Source: an uncultured Bacteroidales bacterium
Lineage (GTDB): Bacteria > Bacteroidota > Bacteroidia > Bacteroidales > Paludibacteraceae
Assembly: GCA_937891905.1 (NCBI GenBank)
Contig: CALATT010000044.1
Location: forward strand, 1 to 17,658
Direction of reading: 5' to 3'
DNA length: 17,658 bases
In this document: in pieces, positions 1 to 5,822 of the stretch
How the letters are laid out: each line of letters starts with the position of its first letter
Numbering within the stretch: the stretch's first letter is position 1
Notes under the pieces: generated by a model
What the model was told of the DNA's origin: nothing
Database searches by the model: none
Seen by the model: only the letters and a program-made list of their open reading frames with translations
Position numbers and translations under genes: made by a program

Positions 1-20
1 CAGAGCTGACGCAAAAGAGG

Positions 21-50
21 AAATGAGAGTCTTATGGCTCTCATTTTTTT
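21..50 (+). terminator. Rho-independent terminator of a gene left of the window
   Basis: A 9-bp stem (21-29 paired with 38-46, core ATGAGAG/CTCTCAT) with an 8-nt loop runs directly into a T-rich tract on the plus strand. It probably ends a plus-strand gene lying outside the window. The minus-strand side has no comparable U-run. Confidence 0.7.
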
Positions 51-52
51 AT

Positions 53-387
53 TTGTACGCCAAAGGGGCATAGGAGTTCACTCATAGTGACCTATTGGCG
101 GATAAATAAACGATGGACGAAAGTCTATTTTTTTGCGTCAGATTGGACGAATTGTCTACTTTGCGCAGGATGCCCGTGGCAGACTGTGGGGATTACGAAG
201 AAATCCCCCTCTAAGGTAGGGGGCCTTCTCAACCCCCGGTCGGGAGTTCTTATCTCGCTTCGCTCGAACGATTATTGCTCCGCCGCTTCGCTTTGTCGAT
301 TATTGCTCCGCTTTTTTCAAATCCCCCTCTCTCCGCAATGGAAACAAAATGTTTTTTCTCTGAAAGACAAAAACTTGCAAAGAAAGT
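53..387. other. Gene-free stretch with hairpins and small repeats
   Basis: I see no convincing gene here. An imperfect hairpin spans 58-100 (CGCCAA/TTGGCG outside, TAGG/CCTA in the middle, TCACT/AGTGA around a 3-nt loop). A second short hairpin pairs a CCCCCT run near 205 with AGGGGG near 218. The 12-mer AAATCCCCCTCT occurs at 201 and 319, and a 28-bp tandem repeat lies at 256-311. It resembles decayed intergenic or mobile-element debris, but I cannot name a family. Confidence 0.5.
256..311. repeat. 28-bp tandem repeat, two copies
   Basis: Copies at 256-283 and 284-311 are adjacent and match at 24 of 28 positions. Each begins CGCTTCGCT and ends CGATTATTGCTCCGC; the four differences sit together in the middle. 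Non-coding, function unknown. Confidence 0.8.
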
Positions 388-419
388 GATAAAAAACATA
401 CACAGATGATGTGTATGTT
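388..419 (-). terminator. Rho-independent terminator closing the minus-strand accessory block
   Basis: A perfect 10-bp inverted repeat (395-404 with 410-419, AACATACACA on the plus strand) has a 5-nt loop. On the minus strand it is followed by a U-run (the A-run at 391-396). It lies about 150 bp past the end of the lipoprotein gene at 566. The 420-565 stretch between them holds nothing I can support. The position suits the end of the yhcG-to-lipoprotein transcript. Confidence 0.8.
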
Positions 420-565
420 AATAAAATTAATTGATCTTGCATTCCAAATAGAAAATCGAGGACACCCATTTTTAATTCCGCAAACAGGTTACAAATAGTG
501 AAATTTATTTGTTTGAATACCAATTATCTTTAATCTTTCGTAAAAATATTTATTGTGCTTTTATA

Positions 566-1603
566 TCATTTGTACATATTCAATGGCACATACACACTAT
601 AGTATGCATTCATTATCATATTGATGCTATCATTTTTGCTCGCACAACTACGTGCCTCATCAATAAAAGGTTTCACTATATGTTCATATTTATCCGTCTT
701 ATTATCTTTATAAACTTTTGAATAGTACAAAATGCCATTACTATATGCCAATGTGTCGCACGATTTGTGTTTAACAACATCTATAGCTATCAAATTATTC
801 TTCACTACGTATTGACAAGTGTCTATCTTAGACGCCTCATATACACAAATCGAATCATTAATAAATCTAATGCTCTCTTTCTTGCACGAATCTCCTATAA
901 AAGAGAACAACTTCCCAACTATACTATCCGAAGCAAAATCAACTATCTTTTCATAGTTAACCTTATAGTTGATATATTCATATGAATTAGTGAATAACTC
1001 GTGCAGACTATTTCTCGCTTTTTTTATTATCGGTGATTCTTCTTTTAATTGTTTGCCATTTGCAAATAGCAACAAAGGATGGCGACTCCTTTTAGAGAAC
1101 CACAACATATAAGGACCATAATTTACAACAGTATCATACATAATATGACTATTACCATATATATCTTCCAAAGTTGGACGTGAATATTCACGCCTATCTC
1201 CTATTGGTCTTGAAACTTGCGTTTTCGGTTGATATAATGAATACCTGTAGCTTTTATTTCTCTTGAACTCCCATTCTTCAATACTATGCCATTTTGGACA
1301 CACATTATATTCAAAATTTAGACATGTATCCTCCATGCACATAGTAATATTCCTGTGGTCTTTGTTTTTATATAAATTAATAATACCTATGCTAGGATGT
1401 TTCCAAAGACATGTATCCCGGAGCACAATTGAGTCTTTGTTAGATATACTATATCGTGTGTATACGCAAACGCTATCATTAATAAACGACAATGTTTTTT
1501 TTACAGGAGCATAAGTTTCATAATGATACGGACCTAAAAAACGACATCCGCACAATACAAAAAGAACCGATAGTATGCAATATTTCTTTAGTGATTGTTC
1601 CAT
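566..1603 (-). CDS. Lipoprotein with an internal duplication, candidate immunity protein of the second Rhs-tip toxin
   Basis: 345 aa, family not recognised. The N-terminus is a lipoprotein signal: two lysines, a hydrophobic stretch (about 9-18) and a lipobox ending LCGC, with Cys20 as the likely lipidated residue. The motif FINDSVCVY (about 40-48) returns as FINDSICVY (about 247-255), each followed by a similar stretch with an acidic-DTC pattern, so a module of roughly 50-60 residues is duplicated. The middle is rich in aromatics, charges and Cys. The ATG overlaps the end of the upstream toxin gene by 16 nt, which suggests translational coupling. Such close pairing is typical of toxin-immunity pairs, and an envelope-anchored partner fits a Sec-exported toxin. 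The immunity role is inferred from position only. AT-rich, unlike the division genes. Confidence 0.6.
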   Translation of the reverse strand: MEQSLKKYCILSVLFVLCGCRFLGPYHYETYAPVKKTLSFINDSVCVYTRYSISNKDSIVLRDTCLWKHPSIGIINLYKNKDHRNITMCMEDTCLNFEYNVCPKWHSIEEWEFKRNKSYRYSLYQPKTQVSRPIGDRREYSRPTLEDIYGNSHIMYDTVVNYGPYMLWFSKRSRHPLLLFANGKQLKEESPIIKKARNSLHELFTNSYEYINYKVNYEKIVDFASDSIVGKLFSFIGDSCKKESIRFINDSICVYEASKIDTCQYVVKNNLIAIDVVKHKSCDTLAYSNGILYYSKVYKDNKTDKYEHIVKPFIDEARSCASKNDSINMIMNAYYSVYVPLNMYK

Positions 1604-2319
1604 ATCTTCATATTATAATTTTGGGGAGGATATACAAGGGTATATGTTAAACCAGCCGTTATTGAATTAACAAATGTGGGATTAATTTCATCATAATTAG
1701 GATTTAATATTCCTGGTATATTAGATGTAATTAAGCCATATATTCTTAAGTAACCATCCCAACCCCACTGAGCTTTATAAGCATCTACTTCTTTCTTTAC
1801 GCCATAATTTTGTGGATTTCCTGTTGGGTTATAGAACATTTCTCCTCGAGCCACTTGTCCTCCATGTCTTGCTTCATGGGCAACCGTTCCATCCATGTTC
1901 TTTATATCTGAAAACATTGTAATTACCTTATTCCCATCTTTTTCTACTGCATATTCAATTTTACAACCATCTTCTTGGGCTTGTTCAAAACGATATTCAT
2001 ATTTTTTGTCGTTTCGCATATCCTCCACGTCTTGCAATGTTTTATTTAGTTCGTTCTTCCTATTGTCATCGATAACACGCGATGATAATTTTTGTAGACA
2101 TTTGTCTTCTATCTTTTGTGCAATAATTTCATTTGCCTCATCAAAATCCCTCCCATCCGGATCAACATACTTAATTGGATTCCAGTTGCAATAAGCATAC
2201 GGTGAAATGTGCGGATACTTATCCAACAATGGGTCTGGTGAGAGCCAGATAGCCTGCGCTGATGTGTAGCACAGCAGGCTAGTAAAGAGTAATATGGTTT
2301 TAAACCATTTCATTTGCAT
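1588..2319 (-). CDS. Orphan Rhs-tip metallopeptidase toxin with its own signal peptide
   Basis: 243 aa in three parts. Residues 1-23 are a Sec signal peptide (lysine, hydrophobic core, small residues ending AQA); the start may be Met1 or Met3. Residues about 25-57 are only the last piece of an Rhs core (WLSPDP, LDKYP, SPYAYC, NPIKYVDPDGR), the hallmark that precedes variable C-terminal toxins in Rhs proteins. Residues 58-243 are a unique domain with an HEARH zinc-peptidase motif (148-152); KEVDAY (176-181) holds a plausible third zinc ligand, Glu177. The large Rhs cocoon is absent, so this is a stand-alone tip, apparently exported by Sec. Its stop overlaps the start of the lipoprotein gene. 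The 61-bp DNA encoding the tip is nearly identical to that of the other toxin at 3562-4260. The peptidase assignment is by motif; the substrate is unknown. Confidence 0.7.
   Translation of the reverse strand: MQMKWFKTILLFTSLLCYTSAQAIWLSPDPLLDKYPHISPYAYCNWNPIKYVDPDGRDFDEANEIIAQKIEDKCLQKLSSRVIDDNRKNELNKTLQDVEDMRNDKKYEYRFEQAQEDGCKIEYAVEKDGNKVITMFSDIKNMDGTVAHEARHGGQVARGEMFYNPTGNPQNYGVKKEVDAYKAQWGWDGYLRIYGLITSNIPGILNPNYDEINPTFVNSITAGLTYTLVYPPQNYNMKIWNNH
2149..2209. repeat. 61-bp direct repeat, copy 1 (Rhs tip DNA)
   Basis: Matches 4063-4123 at 59 of 61 positions, in the same orientation and reading frame. It encodes the last conserved residues of the Rhs core, up to PDG. Sequence outside is similar at the protein level on one side and unrelated on the other, as expected when toxin C-termini are swapped at this point. 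Confidence 0.9.
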
Positions 2320-2371
2320 AAAAAATGGATTTTTTGAGTGGTGATAAATCTATTGTTTTATAATTTTATAT

Positions 2372-2387
2372 GGATCACCTGTGATCC
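2372..2387. other. Perfect palindrome across a stop codon
   Basis: GGATCAC and GTGATCC arms flank a 2-nt centre. The element covers the TGA stop of the lipoprotein gene ending at 2375 and sits about 55 bp before the signal-peptide toxin gene. No U-run follows on either strand, so it is not a standard terminator. It could be an operator, an mRNA hairpin separating the two cassettes, or chance. Confidence 0.35.
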
Positions 2388-3010
2388 GGCGGGTCTATTT
2401 CTTCAATAGTCCATCTTTCTGTTACGCGAATCTTCTCTGCCGGGATATCGTCCTCGTTTCGAAAATGAGTGAGAAGATAATATTGCCATCCCCCTTTATC
2501 ATTGAACGCTATTCTAAAATCATGCTTTGATAATTTGTCTTCACTCCCAAATGCCCCATAGAAATAGTATATATGGCTACTTCCAATTGTTTCTCGAAAT
2601 CGGATTATTGGCTTTAACAATTGTTCTATATTGTCTGCATCATTTATCGCAGCACAGTACATTGCTTTTTCTTTTGGCGTAGGAATATACTCACCAGATT
2701 CAGGCACATACCATCTTGGTATATGCACTTCTTCCACTCGTCCTGTAGTTGCATTACATATAACAGTAAGGTTATAATAAAGCGAAGAGTCTCGAGAAAA
2801 ATGATAAATATAAAACACAATATTTTCTCTTGTATAATTTTGAAAGCGATAGTTTACATATTGCGCATAATCCAATGAAATAGTATCCAGTATTGGTGAA
2901 ATACGCGCAGACACTTCCTGTATGTTATCTTTTTTGTTGTCTTTCTTACCGCAAGAACCACACAAAAACACAATAGAAAACAATATATATATTCTTAAAA
3001 GCCTGGCCAT
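2375..3010 (-). CDS. Small lipoprotein, possible immunity or accessory protein
   Basis: 211 aa if started at the ATG at 3010, which I prefer to the ATG at 3037 because it places a normal signal peptide at the N-terminus. Arg and hydrophobic residues (about 4-17) lead to CGSC, with Cys20 the likely lipidated residue, followed by a lysine/aspartate-rich stretch (GKKDNKKDN). Charged residues just after the lipid cysteine are known to direct surface exposure of some Bacteroidota lipoproteins, so surface display is possible. The mature part is mixed alpha/beta with many Tyr and Phe; I recognise no domain. It lies between the membrane-protein gene and the second toxin, so it could protect against either toxin. 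That is inference from position. Confidence 0.55.
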   Translation of the reverse strand: MARLLRIYILFSIVFLCGSCGKKDNKKDNIQEVSARISPILDTISLDYAQYVNYRFQNYTRENIVFYIYHFSRDSSLYYNLTVICNATTGRVEEVHIPRWYVPESGEYIPTPKEKAMYCAAINDADNIEQLLKPIIRFRETIGSSHIYYFYGAFGSEDKLSKHDFRIAFNDKGGWQYYLLTHFRNEDDIPAEKIRVTERWTIEEIDPPDHR

Positions 3011-3083
3011 AACATAAATCCTAATATGATTGAACACTGGTCATCAAATACAAGACAACTCAAATAGCGGCTGACCTCATTCT

Positions 3084-3629
3084 CTATTCTCCATAATTAA
3101 TATACCAATAATACACCTCCCCGTCCAATGATACATAAATATTATTTTGCCACAATAAGTAGGCACTCCAATCAAAAGAATCTAGGTCATCTTTACGAAG
3201 TTGATTAATAGGGTATTCTTCTAAATATTTTAGTAGGCTATCTAAACCATAAGTTTCATATAAATTGTTTATGGATTCTACAGGTTTGATACTATATGGC
3301 TTTCGCTGTTGTAGAAATTCTTCAGAAACCTCAATTATTTCATTATGCAAAACTTTTGTTAAAAAATACGAATCAAAACTCTGCCTATCAACTACTTTGA
3401 TGTTAAGTTCTTTATAGGCACAATCATGAAAACCTGACACAAGGCATGTATCATTTCCATCTGTGATATTATAAAAGATTAAAGTCTGCCAAAGTCTTGC
3501 ACTTTGGGAATCCATATTTGGAGTATATCCAGTAATGAATAGTATGATGTTTCCTATTACACTAATCACCAGCAGAATAATTATACCCCCTTTGAGGATA
3601 CCCTTTTTTTTCTCTAACAATGTTCTCAT
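3084..3629 (-). CDS. Single-pass membrane protein overlapping the first toxin gene, candidate immunity protein
   Basis: 181 aa, family not recognised. A lysine-rich N-terminus (LEKKKGILKGG) is followed by one strong transmembrane helix (about 13-35). The remaining 145 residues, rich in Asp, Tyr and Leu, are probably periplasmic. The only ATG that keeps the helix is at 3629, so the gene overlaps the upstream toxin gene by 68 nt in a different frame. The overlap contains an A8 run on the coding strand (complement of 3604-3611). Losing one A would fuse the toxin in frame to this protein. Close overlap with a toxin and envelope location fit an immunity role, but nothing in the sequence proves it. 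A later start would remove the membrane helix. Confidence 0.55.
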   Translation of the reverse strand: MRTLLEKKKGILKGGIIILLVISVIGNIILFITGYTPNMDSQSARLWQTLIFYNITDGNDTCLVSGFHDCAYKELNIKVVDRQSFDSYFLTKVLHNEIIEVSEEFLQQRKPYSIKPVESINNLYETYGLDSLLKYLEEYPINQLRKDDLDSFDWSAYLLWQNNIYVSLDGEVYYWYINYGE

Positions 3630-4260
3630 GATATATTGAATTTACTTCGTTTCTATCTCGTTTCTCTTGTTCAATTGCTTGTTTTGCAGGGGTTCCAATT
3701 TTTCCGTTTGCCATATCCTCATTATATGTTACAGAAGTACCATTCATGTCGTTTTCTGCGTGTCCTAATTCATGAGCAAGCGCAGCCTCTGGAGGTCTTT
3801 CCTCCCCGTTTTTTCGGATATAATTATCCGGATCATATTCAATTACTTTTGTCCCAGGATTATAATTGTTGCTATTATTATCATTATTATTATCGTACTT
3901 GATATGAAAATCAATTGATGAATTTTCCAAATCAGCTATCATCTTATTTAATTCTGGGTCCATGTCTTTTAATTCTTGTAGATGAGATTGCACTTTTGCC
4001 TCGTAATTGTTAAAACCCAACTTTGCAAGAGTTCGTCCATACCAAGAGCCAACGATAATCTTCCTCCCATCTGGATCAACATACTTTATTGGATTCCAGT
4101 TGCAATAAGCATACGGTGAAATGCCTGGATATTTGTCTGCTAAAGGATCAACGGAAAGCCACGATGGTAAAGCAGAAGCATGGTAGCGTGCTCCGAAGAA
4201 ATCATATCCAGTTTCATCATCATGCTCCTTGCCTGTGAACTTAAAGCGCTCGTCATACAA
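3562..4260 (-). CDS. Orphan Rhs-tip toxin with HELGH metallopeptidase domain
   Basis: 232 aa from a TTG codon. Residues 5-66 are the end of an Rhs core (FKFTGKEHDDETGYDFFGARY, SVDPLADKYP, SPYAYC, NPIKYVDPDGR). The remainder is a unique domain with HELGH (163-167) and, nearer the C-terminus, NEVNSIYHEN followed by GYPQRGYNY. HExxH followed by E..(x)..EN..R..G.P.R..Y resembles the M91/NleD-like zinc metallopeptidases found as Rhs C-termini. There is no ATG in frame. The preceding codons read back without interruption to the yhcG stop 9 nt upstream, and both genes share a frame. A purine-rich AAAGAG lies 5 nt before the TTG. The gene therefore looks like a displaced rhs 3' end joined to yhcG. 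It could be translated by reinitiation, or be a silent cassette awaiting recombination. No signal peptide is present, unlike the second toxin. Confidence 0.65.
   Translation of the reverse strand: MYDERFKFTGKEHDDETGYDFFGARYHASALPSWLSVDPLADKYPGISPYAYCNWNPIKYVDPDGRKIIVGSWYGRTLAKLGFNNYEAKVQSHLQELKDMDPELNKMIADLENSSIDFHIKYDNNNDNNSNNYNPGTKVIEYDPDNYIRKNGEERPPEAALAHELGHAENDMNGTSVTYNEDMANGKIGTPAKQAIEQEKRDRNEVNSIYHENIVREKKGYPQRGYNYSAGD
4063..4123. repeat. 61-bp direct repeat, copy 2 (Rhs tip DNA)
   Basis: Partner of 2149-2209, with 59 of 61 positions identical, encoding the conserved SPYAYC-to-PDG part of the Rhs tip. The copies lie 1.9 kb apart, so recombination between them would delete one toxin domain with its neighbours, or exchange the toxin domains. 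Confidence 0.9.
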
Positions 4261-4269
4261 AACAGCTCT

Positions 4270-5346
4270 TTACTTGACATGCGCTTCAGAATCTTCCTCT
4301 GGCAACGAACTCTGAAAATGCTCAGGTAAAAGACTTTTCAATTGATACTCCGATATACCCAACGGCAGATTATATCCTTCTAACGAATATTGTGCCAATG
4401 TATTACTTTTGCTTTTACACACTAATAAACCGATAGTTGGATTATCACCCTCTTTAACGAGTAGGTGATTTACTGCTGATACATATGTACTGAGTTGCCC
4501 CAAATGTGAGGGTTCGAATTCTCCTGTTTTTATCTCTATCACCACATAACTATGCAGGGATATATTATAAAAGAGCAAGTCAACAAACAACTCCTTGTCA
4601 TCCACAATCAGCCTATACTCCTTTCCTACAAACGCGAAACCATTTCCTAATTCCAAGAGCAGTTCTTGTAAATTATGTGTTAAAGCATCTTTAAGTTCCT
4701 TCTCGTGATAACGCTCTTTAAGAGTAAGGAAACCGAAGCAGTACGGATCTCTCGTCATTTGTTGAGCAAGATCGCTTTGTGTTTCTGGCAAAGCAGTTGA
4801 GAAATTAGATATTGCTTTGCCCTCACGCTCATATAAGTCCGTATCCATAAAGTTAAGAAGCATATCTCGTCCCCAGTTGTTTTGACATGCTTTACGGACA
4901 AAAAACCACGCTTTTTGCGGATCTGAGTAGCACTTATCAATAATAAAACGATGGTGTCCCCATGGTATGGAGAATAATTCACCCACATGTTGTGGGTCAA
5001 TTTCGCAACCATCTTCTTGGGCATTTTTACCCACAGCCTGTGGGTGAATTTCGTCTATCTGAGAATAAAGCAAATAGAAGCGCTTCATGTAACCTAACGA
5101 TGTCTCGCTTAGACCTGCTACATCAGGCAGGTCGTGCCGAAGATCTAGTGAGAGATTCTTGAGTACCTTCTTTCCCCACAATTCCTCTACATGCATTTCT
5201 GCAATATCTTTGCCGAGCGTCCAATAAAAATACAGCAGTTCTTGATTCGCTTTAACCACAGCACGCATTTGGCTTCTTAGATAACGAAGTTTGATGGATT
5301 TTACCCACTGGCGATAGTCGTCATCAATATAAATCAGTTCACTCAT
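4270..5346 (-). CDS. yhcG: YhcG/DUF1016 family PD-(D/E)XK nuclease
   Basis: 358 aa, a normal length for the family. The N-terminal DUF1016 domain shows YWTLGKDIAE (41-50), WGKKVLKNLSLDL and FSIPWGHH (125-132). The C-terminal nuclease domain shows the PD-(D/E)XK core: Asp256 in FVDLLFYN, then Glu271 and Lys273 in VIEIKTGEF, with Gln284 downstream. The family is predicted to cut DNA and is often found near restriction-modification genes and in accessory islands; its exact role is not settled. The start at 5346 is the ATG before SELIYIDDDY. A Bacteroidota promoter lies about 130 nt upstream. The stop is only 9 nt before the Rhs-tip gene in the same frame. Residues about 100-122 contain a variable, repeat-rich insert. 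Confidence 0.88.
   Translation of the reverse strand: MSELIYIDDDYRQWVKSIKLRYLRSQMRAVVKANQELLYFYWTLGKDIAEMHVEELWGKKVLKNLSLDLRHDLPDVAGLSETSLGYMKRFYLLYSQIDEIHPQAVGKNAQEDGCEIDPQHVGELFSIPWGHHRFIIDKCYSDPQKAWFFVRKACQNNWGRDMLLNFMDTDLYEREGKAISNFSTALPETQSDLAQQMTRDPYCFGFLTLKERYHEKELKDALTHNLQELLLELGNGFAFVGKEYRLIVDDKELFVDLLFYNISLHSYVVIEIKTGEFEPSHLGQLSTYVSAVNHLLVKEGDNPTIGLLVCKSKSNTLAQYSLEGYNLPLGISEYQLKSLLPEHFQSSLPEEDSEAHVK
4981..5045. repeat. Palindromic 25-bp repeat pair inside yhcG
   Basis: Each copy has perfect 7-bp arms, ACCCACA and TGTGGGT, around a 3-nt centre (4981-4997 and 5029-5045), and both continue with S-AATTTCG. They encode the similar peptides DPQHVGEL and HPQAVGKN between the two domains of the nuclease. 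The 31 bp between them include a 17-mer also found at 1964-1980. Confidence 0.8.
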
Positions 5347-5485
5347 ATGGTTATTTTAATTGACATTTAGCAACTAAGATTCATTTGAAAAAATCAATCT
5401 TCCCATGACTACATATGCCAGTTGCTCTATGTGTAAATATTTGTATCTATTTTAGTAATTTTTCTATTCAAAAACCTTTGCGCCG

Positions 5486-5517
5486 CAAAGGTACTACTTT
5501 TTTCCGATATACGCAAA
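5486..5517 (-). promoter_or_regulatory. Bacteroidota housekeeping promoter for the yhcG-toxin block
   Basis: Read on the minus strand, TTTG (5517-5514) is followed after 20 nt by TACCTTTG (5493-5486), an exact match to the Bacteroidota consensus TTTG-N19/21-TAnnTTTG. Transcription should begin near 5480, leaving a leader of about 130 nt. The -7 element lies in a perfect 9-bp-arm palindrome (5474-5482 with 5484-5492, ACCTTTGCG/CGCAAAGGT), which could be a repressor site. The -33 element touches the A-run of the adjacent terminator hairpin. Confidence 0.75.
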
Positions 5518-5544
5518 AAAAATCGCCCCGTAGTGCGATTTTTT
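5517..5544. terminator. Bidirectional-looking terminator hairpin
   Basis: AAAAAATCGC (5517-5526) pairs with GCGATTTTTT (5535-5544) around an 8-nt loop. T-runs exist on both strands. On the minus strand it would end a transcript coming from 5720-5545 just before the yhcG promoter. On the plus strand there is no evident gene to end. Confidence 0.65.
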
Positions 5545-5547
5545 AGT

Positions 5548-5720
5548 AGTGAGTGTCGCGTTCGGCAAATGGGTTGCATAAGACGATACCGCTCTGCTAA
5601 ATCGTAGGTGCAACCATTGCCTCCGCTCTTCGGTCGGACTATCGTTACACTAGCAGTCCTCCCGAGTATTGACTACAAAGGACTAATATTGAGTTATATG
5701 TTCGGCAATTAGTCGCACAA
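5548..5720 (-). ncRNA. Possible structured small RNA, unclassified
   Basis: Non-coding stretch with several nested complementary segments: 5566-5578 with 5609-5620 (outer stem with one bulge), 5583-5587 with 5601-5605 (inner stem), 5629-5640 with 5655-5666 (stem with a 2x2 internal loop) and 5681-5687 with 5708-5714. On the minus strand these are followed directly by the terminator hairpin and a U-run at 5544-5517, so I favour a minus-strand RNA of about 150-200 nt. It does not show the signatures I know for tmRNA, SRP RNA, RNase P RNA or a tRNA. I found no consensus promoter. Alternatives are a structured leader of mraZ on the plus strand or a small insertion flanked by the 9-bp repeat GTTCGGCAA (5560-5568, 5700-5708). 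Confidence 0.3.
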
Positions 5721-5731
5721 AAAAAAAGACC

Positions 5732-5822
5732 CTAAGGACTTTAAGGACCTTAAAGACTGACAACTAATACTGACCACTGAATACTGAAAACTGAATACTG
5801 AAAACTGACAACTAATAACAAC
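5732..5822 (+). repeat. Short tandem repeats forming the mraZ leader
   Basis: Three 9-nt units of the type YTAAGGACY (5732-5758) run into nine near-heptamers (5756-5817) of the type ACTGAAT/ACTGAAA/ACTGACA/ACTAATA, one of them shortened to 6 nt. They stop 5 nt before the mraZ ATG at 5823. No Shine-Dalgarno sequence and no consensus promoter are visible between 5640 and 5822. Confidence 0.85.

Noticed and set aside
87..389. 100-codon open frame on the plus strand
   Set aside because: It runs through hairpins and a 28-bp tandem repeat, has no domain, and its composition follows the repeats.
317..523. 68-codon minus-strand open frame past the last lipoprotein gene
   Set aside because: It spans the strong terminator at 388-419 and shows no family features; probably chance.
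1955..1980. CRISPR-like reading of the short matches between 1955-1980 and 4997-5022
   Set aside because: Only two copies, both inside coding sequence and far apart; no regular spacing and no cas genes.
5556..5640. A tRNA or tRNA remnant at the hairpin near 5566-5620
   Set aside because: No T-arm motif, no anticodon arm of the right size and no acceptor stem could be assembled.
5569..5699. MITE flanked by a 9-bp target duplication (GTTCGGCAA)
   Set aside because: The inner ends show no terminal inverted repeats, so the direct repeat alone is weak support.
5640..5822. Sigma-70-like TTGACT plus TTATAT promoter for mraZ
   Set aside because: The spacing is about 19 nt, and Bacteroidota do not use the -35/-10 consensus; there is no TTTG box nearby.
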